64,000 nucleotides of DNA from Pestalotiopsis fici W106-1 (GCF_000516985.1 NW_006917100.1:248001-312000), one strand, 5' to 3'; positions 1 to 11,916 are shown, counted from the first letter of the stretch. Made by a program: numbers and translations. The notes: generated from the sequence alone by a model not told the origin.

Positions 1-1393
1 TGCACTATTGAAATGTAGAAGAATGCTTTCTTACGTGTTGTATTTGCTTGAAGATAGCTTGAGTTAGATGGTTGTTTAGAATTCCGTTGAAGTAGTTGAT
101 AGTCATTGCCTGTATCTAATCTCTGTAATAGCTGGTCATGGTGTGAGAGAAGTCGGCTGTCCGTCAAGGCGAAACATGAAAGCAAGATTAGGATATGCAA
201 GACAAATGTCCACGGCCACGAAAAGGATGAGTACATTTTCTTTTTCAATACCAACACTTGAAGGTAATGATTACGCCAGCAGTGCTACAATCAAGGATGC
301 ATGGCATTAACTTGGGTGATTGGAAGAGCTTGTCAATGATATGCTATGTTCACTTACTCCGAAGCCTCATGTGCGGAACAGCGGATTTCCGAGTTGGAGT
401 TTTCCTTTGAGTATCTCAGCCAGTAGTCAGTACTGAATGAGACGGGGATTTTGAACATGCCGATACTACCCAGTCAAGCTTTATGAGTCGCATCGCGTAG
501 TATGCAGGGCTTTGGGATGCATGAACGTTCGGATCCAGACTTGATTGGAGCCTTGCCAAGGAAAACATATGCCGCGTCTTGAATGTAACATTTGTGCAGG
601 GCGACAACCGAACCGGTGGGTTATCGCGTGTATTTGTCTGACAGAATGGTGACACTGGTGGAAGTTCCGCGGGATCCTGACGTGTTCCGCGGGAGGTGTT
701 TTAGTTGCCGCCAACGGTCCCCGTGTTTACCCCTGTACGACTACGCCTTGTGGCCCCCCCCAATGCGCTAGATCTTCCACCATTTCCCGCCCGCCCGCCG
801 CCACCAGCGTACTGCTTTCTAGCACCTACCCGTACTTGTAATTCTCCGTTCTCATTCTGGATCCAGGGTCTTTCGTCTCGACTAACCTACCACCCACCTC
901 TTGGCTATGGTTCTTGTCATTATAGCGTTTTCTGAACATTTACTTCAACCGGATGAAGCTATTTTCAACAGATCTTTCTCTTTCTCTTTTCCTTTCTTGA
1001 TATATTTGTAAGGAGGTCATTTTAATCAATTGAAAACGCGCTTCTATATTGTGCCGTTCTCTTAGTGATGATCAACCACCGTCCCTGATTTGAGGCCTAG
1101 CTGAATCTGGTAATGAGGAACTTTGGCAATTATCCAATCCATCGTAATAACGTATGTAGGGAGCAGCAGTAACTCACTATTAATACTATTAATCGAATAC
1201 CAACCCAGAAAAAGTTCAAACCATGCATTGATCTCACTTTTTTATCCAAAGAGAACGATATACAAGACCAGTCTGTATACTGAATGCATCCTCAAGCCAA
1301 GCTGGGTTCGTTTGAGCTCCGTCCTTAGAGCCGCCAAGTCAATTAGTGCTGTGTTTTAGCGCTGATTGCCCTACCTTAGAGGCCAGCAGTTCA
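1..1393. other. Intergenic / promoter region, no supportable gene
   Basis: No ORF here has recognisable protein character. Two visible items: an 11-bp direct repeat GTTCCGCGGGA at 664-674 and 684-694, each containing the palindrome CCGCGG, and a pyrimidine-rich tract at about 963-1010. The tract is typical of fungal core promoters and probably serves the ABC transporter downstream. Confidence 0.5.
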
Positions 1394-4300
1394 ATGGACC
1401 CCAATTCGTGCATCAGCGCCGAAGCCTTCGGTTTGGATCTCTGCACATTCACGGACACTTTTGCGCAAACCGAATACAGATGGATCTTTTGGTTGTCACC
1501 AGCCACTGCTGGAGCGTTCCTAGCCCTAGGTGGTCTGCGATATCTACATCTCCTTCGCCGACGCTCCAACATCACACGCGCTCCAATCCATGTATTTGCC
1601 TTGAAATTGGTTTTCTGCGTTGCCTTTGCAGGTCTACGCCTCGCTCTTCTTGTCGAGGCGCTTCACGTTGGACACGACCAAACCGAGCCACTCAAGGCCT
1701 CGAGGATACTAGACTTTGCAGCATCATGCCTTCTTCTTGGGCTATCGCCACTTGAGCACTTCAGATCAGTCCGTCCGTCTATTCTCGTATGTAGCTTTTT
1801 GTTGCTTACTTTCATCTACGATGTGGCTCGATGTCCCTTGCTTTGGAACACCGGGCTGTGGCCAAACGAGGATGGCATTTCTGGTGGCTTTACGAGACTT
1901 TTCACGGCATGCACTCCCGTGGAGCTTGTCCTCCTAGTTTTGGAGACTTTTCAGCGCCGCGCATGGGTCGTCTGGAGTGCGCATGATCACAGCCCGGAAG
2001 AAATTAGCAGCATCATCAGTCTTGGTCTTTACGCATGGCTAAATCCATTACTATGGGCTGGATATCAGAAGCCGTTGGCAATGGAGGACTTATACCCATT
2101 GGACCTCGACCTATGCCCCAACGTCCATGATGGCGAAGACAAGATTCAGATTGCTGAAACCTCTGCTGGCTTCTTCAGTTGGCACCTGACCACGTGGTTA
2201 GCTGCACCACTTGGCTCTCATTTCTTGATGGCAGTCTTTCCTCGACTGTGTCTCATCGGCTTCAACCTCTGTCAGCCATTTTTCTTGCAGTATCTTCTGG
2301 ATTACCTTGCGGCCAACACGGACACTGACACGCTCACCGTTCCGGGTCTTATCGTGACGGCCCTGTTCATATACCTAGGCATTGCAATTTCTACTGCCCT
2401 TTATTGGTATTACCAGGAGCGATTTCAATCACGACTTCGCGCATTCCTCATCACAGCTATATACCAAAAGACAAATAAGATTGCCCACAAAAGCGATGGC
2501 GACCTTGCAGCTGTCACTCTGATGGGTGCGGATGTGGAACGTATCTATACGGGAATCAGATCCATCCATGAGATTTGGGCAAATACTGTCCAGATTCCCA
2601 TTGCGCTTTGGTTACTATACCACCAGGTCGGTAATGCCTTTATCGCACCACTGGTGATTGTGCTCATCGGATTTGGCATATCCTACATGATTTCTCAGCG
2701 TGCAATACCCTACCAGTCAGCTTGGATGGCCAATGTTCAGCAGCGCACTGGCGTAACCTCGGAAACTCTTTCGCAGGTTAAAGATCTCCGCGTCACAGGC
2801 ATGGCGACGCCGGCCGCCAACCTCGTCAAACATGAGCGTGAGAATGAAATTCGCATTGGTCAAAAGGCTCGCACATTGATAGCCATCAGTGCAAGCCTCA
2901 GCCAATTGCCTCAGGCAATTTCTCCGGCCCTCACATTTGCATTTGTATCACACGTTCTGGATCAAACCCGCGCTTACACTGCACTCCTTCTCTTGTCCTT
3001 GTTGACCGCGCCACTGCAACAGTTCCTGCAAATCATTCCCATCATCGCTGCCAGTATCGCATCGCTGAATAGGATCTGGCTATACTTGACACGAATCGAG
3101 AGGGTAGATTACCGAGAATTTCGCCTACTAGAATCCACGGATGCAAAGCTTGATGGTCTTGATGAGACCAAAAACAAAACGATTGGTCTCTCTCATGCCA
3201 CCTTTGGGTGGTCTCCCGAAGACATCGTCTTCAAAGACGTCAATCTCGAAATTTCAAGAGCTTCCATCACATTTGTGACGGGCTCTGTAGGATCCGGCAA
3301 ATCGACGTTATGCAAGGCCCTTCTCAGTGAAGTGGCCTTTATGCAAGGAACCATTTGGCTTCGCTCCAGATCAATAGCCTATTGCGACCAGAAGGCGGTG
3401 ATATTCAACGCATCCATAAGGTCAAATATTATCGCTCATTCCTCATTCTCGTCAAACAGATATGCTGAAGTCATACTAGCATCGATGCTTAGTGAAGATT
3501 TACAGCAGATGCCTAGGGGCGATCAGACCATTGTTGGCAGCAAGGGCGTTTCATTGAGTGGCGGACAGCGGCAGCGACTCTCACTGGCGCGCGCACTTTA
3601 TGCGGATGCCGAAATCATGATCTTGGACGACGTCTTCAGTGCACTCGACGGGTCAACGCAAGCGCGCGTAGGCCTGAACCTATTTGGAAAGAACGGGCTA
3701 CTCCGACAACGGCAGACAACCGTCATTGCTTCGACCCATGCTGTCCCTTTTTTGACGTTGGCTGACAGGGTCATTACCATCTCTGGTGATGGCAGCCTTG
3801 CCGACCAGCTTGTTGACGATGCCTTGCCACAGAGGGTACAGGATTCCCACGGTAGCGACGAACCTCGAGTTTGGACCAACACACAAGAATCTCACAATGT
3901 GGATCCGGGCAGGCCGGTGGCCCAAGATCCGGTAGTGAGAACAAAAAGATCGACACATGAGGGCAATGATTTACGAGAAAAGAAATCACAACAACCTATA
4001 ACTCTCCCATCTGCTGACTCGCAGGTATATCGGCAGTGGCTTACCACCATCGGAGCTATCCCTCTAGCCATCTTCGTGGTTTTGGTCGTCGGCAGTGGAT
4101 TTTTCCCAAATTTCCAAACCGTCTGGCTCAAGTTTATTTCAAGTGACTCGACCCAGACAAAGCCTCAACACTCTTGGGAGTACTGGATTGGACTCTACGC
4201 TTTCTTTGGGGCGGCCACAGTCTTGTGTGTATTTCCAGCAGGTTTGATCATGCTACGCACAGGAGTGAGGAATACCGGAACAAATCTTCATCACAAAGTT

Positions 4301-5944
4301 GTTGATGCTGTCATGCACAGCAGCTTGCGCTTTCTGGGAACTACAGACTTGGGCAAAATCTTGAATCTGTTTACTCAAGACATGACCATATTGGATACGA
4401 TGCTTCCACGCATGGTCAACAACTTGAGTTTTACCTTGTCTAGTGCGATTGGCCAGGCCGTGGTCATAGCGATATCGTCTGGCTGGTTAGCTCTGAGTTA
4501 TCCCGTCTTTATCGCACTAATATGGGCGGTACAGCACGTTTATCTGCCGAGTTCAAAGAGGTTGCGAATTCTTGATTTAGAAGCCAAGACGCCGCTCTAG
4601 TAAGTGTTTATCAAATGCATAGCCTCAGGCCCATCTGAAACACCTGCAGACTTGTAGTATACTAACATCCTTGTCCAATAAGCACCAACTTTCTTGATAC
4701 TATCACCGGCATACATACGATCCGTGCTTTCGGGTGGTTTCCTCGATACCAGGCGCGTAATACAGCACTTCTTATCGACTCTCAGCGCCCGTCTTACTTG
4801 CTAGCCATGGCACAGCAATGGTTAATGCTCATCATGAACTTGATTGTCGCGATACTGTCCATTGTGCTCGTCGTGCTGGCGACACGTTTGCGCTCAAACG
4901 CGGGTAGTGTGGGTGCTGGGTTGGTCACGCTCACTACCCTGGCATCAACACTTGGCACCATTGTGGTCGCGTATACGGGCCTCGAAACTTCGCTTGGCGC
5001 CATTAGCAGGCTGACAAGTTTCATTCAAGAGACTGAACAGGAGCTTCCCCCGGATAATAACATTGTACCTGATCAAAACTGGCCAGATCGCGGCTGCATC
5101 GAGTTACACAATGTGAGTGCCGAGTATACAGATGAGGCTCCTGTCCTCAAGGACTTGAACTTGCAGATATCTGCAACGGAAAAGATTGCAATATGTGGGC
5201 GAACAGGAAGGTAAGAATAGCGACCAAAACGTTATCGAAACTCTTGCTAAGTTGATTTGCGACCATAGCGGTAAATCATCTGTTCTTGCTCTTCTTTTGC
5301 GATTATTGGATCCTAGCATCAAAGAATCATCACCTCTCACGTCGGAGAAAACTACGTCAGCAATCACAATAGACGGTATATCTGTCAACCAAGTTGATCA
5401 AACTTGTCTCCGCGAGCGCATCATCGCCGAATCTCAAGACGCCACCTTTCTTCCCAGTGGGACGTCTTTCCGGGAAAATCTCGACCCATGGCGCGCCGCC
5501 TCGGACGACGAGTGCACGACTGTTCTGGCCGATCTCGACCTTCTGGAAGTGGTGCGCAGCAAGGGTGGGCTCGCCGCCCCATTTGTCCCTGGTGAGCTCA
5601 GCAGTGGACAAAAGCAGCTGCTCAGCTTTGCGCGCGCGGTGCTGCGCCGACGTGTCAAGCTGCGCGCCACTACCGATCATGTCGACGGGGGCCTGCTGCT
5701 CCTGGACGAGATTACATCAAGCACGGATACCGAGACGGAGCGCATCGTGCTTCGCCTCTTGATGGACGAGTTTGCGAATTACACGGTGCTCATCGTGACG
5801 CACCGCCGTGAAATGGCCATGGCATGCGACCGAGTCATGGTCTTAGATGCCGGAAGGATCGTCGAGGTCGGACAGCCTGCTGAGTTGTGGAAGCGCGCCC
5901 AAGGTCGGTTTCGGGCGTTATGGTTGCAAGAGTCGACTGCGTAG
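1394..5944 (+). CDS. ABC transporter, ABCC (MRP/multidrug resistance-associated) family, full length
   Basis: Three exons (1394-4599, 4683-5210, 5269-5944) give 1469 residues, normal for a fungal ABCC exporter with N-terminal TMD0. Hydrophobic helices precede and follow NBD1. NBD1 has Walker A GSVGSGKST (about residue 629), signature LSGGQRQRLSLARAL (about 720), Walker B with DD instead of DE, and an H-loop ASTHA. NBD2 has Walker A GRTGSGKSS, created by splicing intron 2, signature LSSGQKQLLSFARA (about 1354), Walker B LLLLDEI and H-loop VTHRRE. So site 1 lacks the catalytic Glu and site 2 keeps it, as known for ABCC proteins. Intron 1 restores the family motif PLYTNFLDTITGIHTIRAF. The start is the first ATG of the open frame. 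Expected to export amphipathic compounds or conjugates across the plasma or vacuolar membrane; the substrate cannot be read from sequence. No biosynthetic cluster core enzyme is adjacent. Confidence 0.93.
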
Positions 5945-6806
5945 GTGGGCAGGCAGGTAGTATGAGGGTGCAATGCAATGAGTACAAAGTTGTGTTACAC
6001 AAGTGTCTGTAACACATATAGTGTGGATGGCTTGGGGGCCTCTCGTACTAGAGCTTATTGTACTACTACTGCAGCTGAGCCTGATCGCACCAATTGTGGC
6101 CTGTACCCTCACGCGACGCCCAAGATGAATGGCTATGTTTAATCTGCTGGCTGCGTGCTAATCTTGAACTTGGCAATGAGACCTGTGCATGATACTTGAT
6201 GCAACCCGCTCCAACGTTTTTATTAGTAGACCAATCGATCTCGAACTCAGCAGCGGACACCGGTGGCTGGCCCTTCCTGGGAGGCCAGGCACGTTCACAC
6301 AGATGACACCAGTGAAGGAAATTCCATTCAGAACCAAAGCTTCTCAGTATTTATTTTTCAGCCATTAGTCAAAACTCTGTCTTTGTTCGATTTTAAACCA
6401 ATCCGTCATCTCAATAACCATATCCAGAACAATTCTGTCTTTTGTTCAATTTGTCGCGTCGCAGTGTAGCGGCAACACGACTACGCCTGGTCTCTGCAGA
6501 TATTTTGGGGGCGTAAGGCCAATAGATGCTGTGGTGTTACCTCTGTTATTCCTTCGACGCCCGCATACATTGGATCCTCCCAGAAGTCCTTGGGGGCAAT
6601 ATCATATTGAATGTGAGTGATCCGGTTACGAGGTTCGGTCCAGCCTCACGCATGCAATTCCTGACATCTTCTCTGAGCTCTTATCCTCGCGCTTTTCTCC
6701 TGCAATTCACCATCTTTTATTCTCTTCATCTTCTCTACAGGTCGCAGCCAAAACTCAAGCATCGGATAATCATCATCATTTTTGCGACCAACATTACATT
6801 GCAGAG
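5945..6806. other. Intergenic region
   Basis: No gene is supported. The stretch 6680-6780 is pyrimidine-rich (TCTTCATCTTCTCTACAGG) and ends 27 bp before the ATG of the next gene, consistent with its promoter and 5' leader. Confidence 0.5.
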
Positions 6807-8119
6807 ATGTCGTCAGCTCAAAATGTCGAAATCAGCGAGATTCAGCAAGGCCAATTGCGAGTGCTTCCCATTGCCATGATTGTTGTTCCAACCATTATTA
6901 TACTTCTACGAGCATGGTCTCGAGCTTTATTGCCTGTGTCTCCTACCTCCCATATAACAACTAAATTTTGGTGGGATGATTGGATGGTCTTCGCGGCGGG
7001 GGTACAAATTCCTCGTCTCACATGTTTCTCTTCATGGTGTTGACTTTGACACTGACAGACTGACAGGCATTAAACATTGCCAATTGTGGTATGGGCCTCA
7101 AGCTGGTCGATTACGGTCTTGGGCAACATGTACAAGATGTGCCACCAGAGAATCTATACAAATTCCTCAAAATTCTGTGGGCGGTACATTACACTTTTGA
7201 CATCGGCACAGTCTTGAGCAAAGCCTCGGCCCTTTTCTTCTACGATCGCGTGCTATCCGCGAACAACTCTAGGTTCAAGCATGCGCTGTGGCTAGTACAC
7301 GCAATGAATTTTGCATGGCTGTTCGCACGTCTGTTTGGCGACATCTTTATGTGCAGCCCCGTTCAAAAGGCCTGGAATCCCGCACTGCCTGGGAAGTGTC
7401 TCAATACCGGCTGGCTCTGGACAGGCTTCGGTGTCACTGGTCTACTCATCGATGTCATTATCCTCATCATGCCTCTCCCAGTGCTCTGGAAACTACGAAT
7501 AACGACTCTTCGCCGTATTCAAATCTGCGCAGTCTTTGTTTTGGGGTATCTGTACGTGTCATCATTTAAAAAACCCTCGAGAACTTGAGCAATTGCTGAC
7601 TGCAATGGCTGCAGAGTTGTCGTCGTTTCTATTGGCCGACTTGTCACCATCCTTGAAGCCGGAGATCAAATCGATTTGGACCCAACGTGTAAGAATTTGC
7701 CAAATACAATCTTCCACTTGGACACTAGCAATTGACAATTCTGAGATAAACTTGTTTTACCCCTTCTGTGGTTGGGATCCGAGATCGCCATTGCCATCGT
7801 TTGTGTCAGTCTCCCGAGTATTCTCTTCCTAGGCCAGCGAGCACACAGGAATGGGTTTCGAAGCCTTTTCCAGCCGAGTGCACAGTTGTCTAAAACTGGC
7901 CTTATCAGCAGCGGGACGAATCATCCTTACCACGAAGAAAGTGACGAGAACGGTTTGGTTATGCGGACGCGTGCTCATAGTCACAGACCCTCATCAGGTA
8001 GTTCTGGTTCCGATCCTTACCTCGGCCGGACTAAGGCTATGGTTGAGCTCGGCGGTCCAAACGCCTGGAGTACAGAGCATAACGGTATTCACGTGGTGCG
8101 TGGCATTGAGGTAGCATAG
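6807..8119 (+). CDS. SAT4/rhodopsin-type fungal integral membrane protein
   Basis: Four exons (6807-7001, 7067-7551, 7615-7688, 7746-8119) encode 375 residues. Seven hydrophobic segments are spread over about residues 17-260, followed by a hydrophilic C-terminal tail. Family-typical pieces are visible: KFWWDDWMVFAAG after TM1, NCGMGLKLVDYGLGQH, a WLW/TG block around the middle, MPLPVLWKL, and the conserved VVVVSIGRLVTI joined across intron 2. This matches the fungal rhodopsin-domain (SAT4 family, PF20684) proteins, which are plasma-membrane proteins of mostly unknown function; some carry a CFEM domain and act as PTH11-like receptors. No CFEM cysteine domain is present here. All three introns have GT-AG ends; the third is needed to reach LLWLGSEIAIA. 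The role remains unknown. Confidence 0.85.
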
Positions 8120-9483
8120 CGAGCAAATGTTACACAAACACTGCTGTCGAAGGGGCCAATTGCCAAAATAGAAATGCAGCACTCAAGTCACTTCTATATG
8201 CAGTAATCTTAAAGTCGGGGCAGGTGATGGTTTCATGTAGGTATATTGGAGTCGAAGGTAGCAACGGCCCATAAGGGGTATCACCGGTCTGCCGGCATGT
8301 AGCTACCTCCACAGAACCGGGGCAAACAATGGAAATCGTGTAGCTCACATTCCCCCGTTGCGGCAGCTGCCGATACAGATCTGGGCAAGCAATTACCTGT
8401 GTCGCAGATGAACGTCTCACCGTCAGACTTCCATGAATCCGAGCTGCCGAACAGAGACCACGCCTTATTGAGAATGGAGATTGGTTGATAGCATGCGAGC
8501 GGGTAAGGCTGAGCCACAGAATTGCAATTTTCATTGGGTACAGTGCAGATGCGGAATGTTGAGACAGGGCACAAAGGTGGTGGACTTTGGGGGCTATTAC
8601 CAACACAATGTGCACTATTCCATCTACGTCGATGGGCTGCTGATTTCTTACTATATCGAAAGCTAATAATAACCTTACTCATGTACTCTTCATGCACCTT
8701 TTTTGGTCGTGGTTGTCTATGCAGCCCCAGCGGCATCAAGTTGCCCCAAGACATTCACCGAAGGTTAACTCTCTGCGACTTATTGATTAGTCGGGCAGCG
8801 CTTAGTAGCAGATCAACACCATCTACCTATACAACATGTGTTACCTTAGCGACATACACATTGGGTAGTGTGTAAATCGCATCACACTAGAACAACGTCC
8901 ATGCTGCACGCCGACTCATCGAGTGCCTAGAAAGGTTTTCATTTGTGATGACTGCGAACCTAGGAAGCGGGGATGGTTGCACAAACCGCGAAGGACATGG
9001 ACAACACTTGCATGTCGGCATCTCGATCACCAACGGCACAGCCTCTGCAATATTCGTCCTCCCAAGCCTGGTAAGGCTGGCATGGTGGGCTAGCCCCTCT
9101 TTGTTGAGGTAATCAGCAGCTTCATTGTGGATTCGACAGTTGGTATCGAGAGATAATGACAATTGACCAGGGTCGCAACCACAGGATTGTCGATACAAGC
9201 GGACCCGACATCAGGCTATATGGTAGCGAAAGAGAATATGTACCCATGTAGGAGGGCTTGTAGTCACGTACTCACGCGTTCTCTCAAGCAACTGCCGGCT
9301 TTACGAGCTTGCTGTGGCATGGGTTGAGGCTGTCCGCAGTCCGGCGGCTCAGGCCCACTCGTTCGTCAAAACTGGCAATCAGGAGAACAATTTCAGTTCT
9401 GAAAACCACGGGCCGATAAAACCAAGCATATTAACCATCTCTCTCGCCGTCCAAGGACCTCTAGCTTCCTTCCCGCCGTCAAC
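8120..9483. other. Intergenic region, possible small Cys-rich gene on the minus strand
   Basis: No confident gene. The minus strand of 8160-8620 has two overlapping open frames, both rich in Cys and short hydrophobic stretches (see separate entry). The remainder (8755-9483) shows nothing recognisable. Confidence 0.35.
8281..8754 (-). CDS. Possible small cysteine-rich protein, exon structure unresolved
   Basis: The last ~95 residues of this frame contain nine Cys, including CDTGNC and a C-terminal CELHDFHCLPRFC pattern. An overlapping frame (ATG at 8534) starts with the signal-like MKIAILWLSLTRSHA and later holds VIACPDLYRQLPQ and ETITCPDFKITAY. The two frames may be exons of one small secreted protein, but no intron with good GT-AG ends and correct phase could be fixed. 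It is not recognised as any family and could be chance. Confidence 0.22.
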   Translation of the reverse strand: MSWGNLMPLGLHRQPRPKKVHEEYMSKVIISFRYSKKSAAHRRRWNSAHCVGNSPQSPPPLCPVSTFRICTVPNENCNSVAQPYPLACYQPISILNKAWSLFGSSDSWKSDGETFICDTGNCLPRSVSAAAATGECELHDFHCLPRFCGGSYMPADR

Positions 9484-10043
9484 ATGCTTGCCAACAACGA
9501 AATCCGTGTTTTGGACCTTTTGCCGTCTTCTAGCGGTAGTCATGGCCCGATAGGATGTGAGCTGCGCCCTGTACTCCCGTCAGGAGAAGAGGGTTATGAG
9601 GCAGTCTCCTATATTTGGGGCGATCCGACCATCATGGAGACAATTGTACTATCAGGTCGCCAGATCACTATTATGCAGAGTTATACGAAACACTCTGTCG
9701 ACTGAGATGGCCAACGCTGAAGAGGACCTTTTGGATTGACCAGATCTGCATCAACTAATCGAACCAGGAGGAGAAAAAACAGAAGGTGCAGCTCATGCGT
9801 GACATTTACAAGTACTGCCGCCATTGCCTTGTCTGGCTGGGTGGGATCAAGGAGCATGTGTCCGTCGAAGATGCCGAAAGAGGCTGGGAAGTCCTTACCT
9901 ACGTGTCAGCGGCCGGTAAGGCCGGTAATTACAGAGATTCCATTGCCGTAGCAATGAGCAGCGGCCAAGAGGCGTTTCATCACGCTGTCAAGGCGCTGTG
10001 GACTTCGGCGGGCCAGCGACACCCATGGTGGGATCGTATATGA
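9484..10043 (+). pseudogene. HET (heterokaryon incompatibility) domain gene, broken
   Basis: The first frame reads MLANNEIRVLDLLPSS, then EGYEAVSYIWGDP, the N-terminal hallmark of the HET domain (PF06985). Near 9673 the frame must shift by one base to continue as TLCRLRWPTLKRTFWIDQICIN, the second hallmark. An in-frame TAA (9757-9759) sits where the family usually has Gln, so CAA to TAA is the likely change. The frame continues through EEKKQKVQLMRDIYKYCRHCLVWLGG to HPWWDRI, where TGA replaces the expected Trp. One frameshift and two nonsense codons within 560 bp make a functional product unlikely. HET proteins trigger cell death on recognition of non-self in fungi. The N-terminal half of the domain is recognisable; the rest is too decayed or absent. 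Confidence 0.8.
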
Positions 10044-10585
10044 CAGAACTGGAAAACTGGGTTTCCTACAGTGGAAGGAAGAGTGTTTATCGCGTCGATG
10101 AAAGATGGTCAATGCTAGTGGCCTTGGTCGGTATAGTGAATCACACCTTCTCTTGGCTGGCGATCATGACGATCATGTTCAGCTCCTTGAGAGTTATGCC
10201 CAAGAGCGTTTACAAGGGCACACCTTGGACACGATTTATCCCCAGATTTTCCTGAACAACCGATATCACCTTGGTGTTCATTGGATAGAGCTTTGTCGGC
10301 GGGTCAGATAGTATATGGCATCAACCAGAGATCGCTAGCATGGGTTGGTGAACGCAGTGGATACTGGGTTTCGGCCCCTACCGATAGCGTCGGACATGCT
10401 ACATACCTGGGTTCTATACCGTCCCGGAACATCGAAGGTAATTCGGGGCGTAGATAGATCGGCCATATATTGGGGCCGGGCCTGGAAAGTGATAGCTACG
10501 GACTGGCAATTCTACTTTTCGTACATCTTGCAAGTTGAGATTCTCTTCGCTTGAGTCTTCACTCAATTCAACCAAATCAGTCAGC
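10044..10585. other. Probable degenerate tail of the HET pseudogene and racemase promoter
   Basis: Short open frames change every 100-250 bp and none has clear family character; some of this may be the eroded C-terminal part of the HET gene. HGATAR sites (CGATAG about 10381, AGATAG about 10452, TGATAG about 10489) lie in the 200 bp before the racemase. Such short motifs are common by chance. Confidence 0.35.
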
Positions 10586-11404
10586 ATGGCATCATCGTCT
10601 GCGAAGTCTCCGTCGCTACTCACGGTCACGGGTAAATCCACCCGACACGTCAATCTCTTGTTGATAAACCCAAACTCGACTCAATCCATGACAGATTCAT
10701 GCTTGAAAAGCATTGAATCCACGTTGCCTCAGCATGTCACAGTCTACGGCTTTACCTGTCCAGAACCCGGCCCTTCGGCTGTGGAAGGCAAGGTAGACGC
10801 CGTCATTTCGGCGGCAGACTCGTTCAGGGCACTCCACCCTCTCCTGCGGGCCGATCCCAAGCGCTTCGACGGCTTTTTAGTCGCCTGCTTCTCGGCGCAC
10901 CCTCTAATCGCCATGCTGCGCGAAGAGTACGAGCAGCCCGTCATGGGCATCATGGAGGCCGCGCTGTACGCGAGTCGCATGTGCGGCGAGAGCGTGGGCA
11001 TCGTCACCACGAGCGAGCGGTCCGCCGTCATGCACGCGCGGTCAACGGTCGAGTACGGCTTTGCGAACTACTCGGTGGGGTGCGAGACGGGCCACGTCTC
11101 GGTCTTGGAGCTCGAGTCGCTGCCTCGGGACGTGGTTTACGCGGGCCTCGGTGCGGCGGCCCAGAGGCTGGTGGACAAGGGCGCCGACTGCATTTGCTTG
11201 GGGTGCGCCGGCATGACGGGGATGCGTGAGGCAGTGAGCAGCGCTGTCGGCATGGATGAGAGGAAGGCCATGGTGGTTGATGGAGTCGCAATAGGGATTC
11301 ACTTTCTTACGGCCTTAGCTCAAGAGTCTCTGGGGACACCCAAGAGTGGTGTGTATCGGAGCTCGGCGGCGGGGCGAGCAAGACGCGGCCAGCAATGGCT
11401 GTGA
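10586..11404 (+). CDS. Asp/Glu/hydantoin racemase family protein (hydantoin or allantoin racemase-like)
   Basis: A single exon of 272 residues. The family pattern is clear: N-terminal LLINPNSTQSMTDSC, the first catalytic Cys in VACFSAHP (Cys101), GIMEAALYASRMCGESVGIVTT, and the second catalytic Cys in CICLGCAGM (Cys207). These two Cys act as acid and base in cofactor-independent racemases (PF01177), here closest in pattern to hydantoin/allantoin racemases such as yeast DCG1. The ATG at 10586 follows an in-frame ATG at 10535; the shorter form starts 20 residues before the first beta strand and is preferred. A hydantoin role fits the hydantoinase and D-carbamoylase 30 kb downstream; allantoin racemase is an alternative. 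Confidence 0.85.
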   Translation: MASSSAKSPSLLTVTGKSTRHVNLLLINPNSTQSMTDSCLKSIESTLPQHVTVYGFTCPEPGPSAVEGKVDAVISAADSFRALHPLLRADPKRFDGFLVACFSAHPLIAMLREEYEQPVMGIMEAALYASRMCGESVGIVTTSERSAVMHARSTVEYGFANYSVGCETGHVSVLELESLPRDVVYAGLGAAAQRLVDKGADCICLGCAGMTGMREAVSSAVGMDERKAMVVDGVAIGIHFLTALAQESLGTPKSGVYRSSAAGRARRGQQWL

Positions 11405-11728
11405 GATGCTGCCTTGAGCAATACCTAGCGCGACGCTGTGTTTGGCGGATTCTAGTGGGCATCCATGGCTAAAGATCCCACTAGAACTCTGCTAAACTTA
11501 GGTCGCCTACTAGCATCCGTCCACTAAATTTGTGCCCCGAGAGTACCATATAGCCCACAGGTACTTCAAGTATTTGCAGAAAAGACGCGACTCGGAAGAT
11601 ATATTCTGCATCTTAAAATTGCATTATACTTTTCATCAACCCAGAATGTTAATTCAGCAAAATGCTTTCAATTGTTAACGGCATATTTTTGTTTTGTTTG
11701 TCGAGATCTAGTATTTGCCTGGGCATCG

Positions 11729-11916
11729 ACAACTACAGAGGTCGCTNNNNNNNNNNNNNNNNNNNNNNNNNNNNNNNNNNNNNNNNNNNNNNNNNNNNNN
11801 NNNNNNNNNNNNNNNNNNNNNNNNNNNNNNNNNNNNNNNNNNNNNNCATCAGCCGCCTGGCCACCAATCTGAAAGTGGAGCGGCTGATGATTTTTGGTAG
11901 CGACCTCTGTAGTTGT
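11729..11916. repeat. Nested inverted repeats around the gap
   Basis: ACAACTACAGAGGTCGCT (11729-11746) abuts the left edge of the gap. Its exact 18-bp reverse complement is at 11899-11916. Inside it on the right, CATCAGCCGC (11847-11856) and GCGGCTGATG (11880-11889) form a second perfect 10-bp inverted pair with a 23-nt loop. The layout suggests a hairpin or short inverted-repeat element that broke the assembly. Confidence 0.7.
11747..11846. other. Assembly gap (exactly 100 N)
   Basis: A run of exactly 100 N, the usual placeholder for a scaffold gap of unknown size. Real sequence length here is unknown. Confidence 0.98.

Noticed and set aside
1394..8119. Secondary-metabolite cluster around the ABC and SAT4-type genes
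   Set aside because: No PKS, NRPS, terpene synthase or P450 gene is present anywhere in the window.
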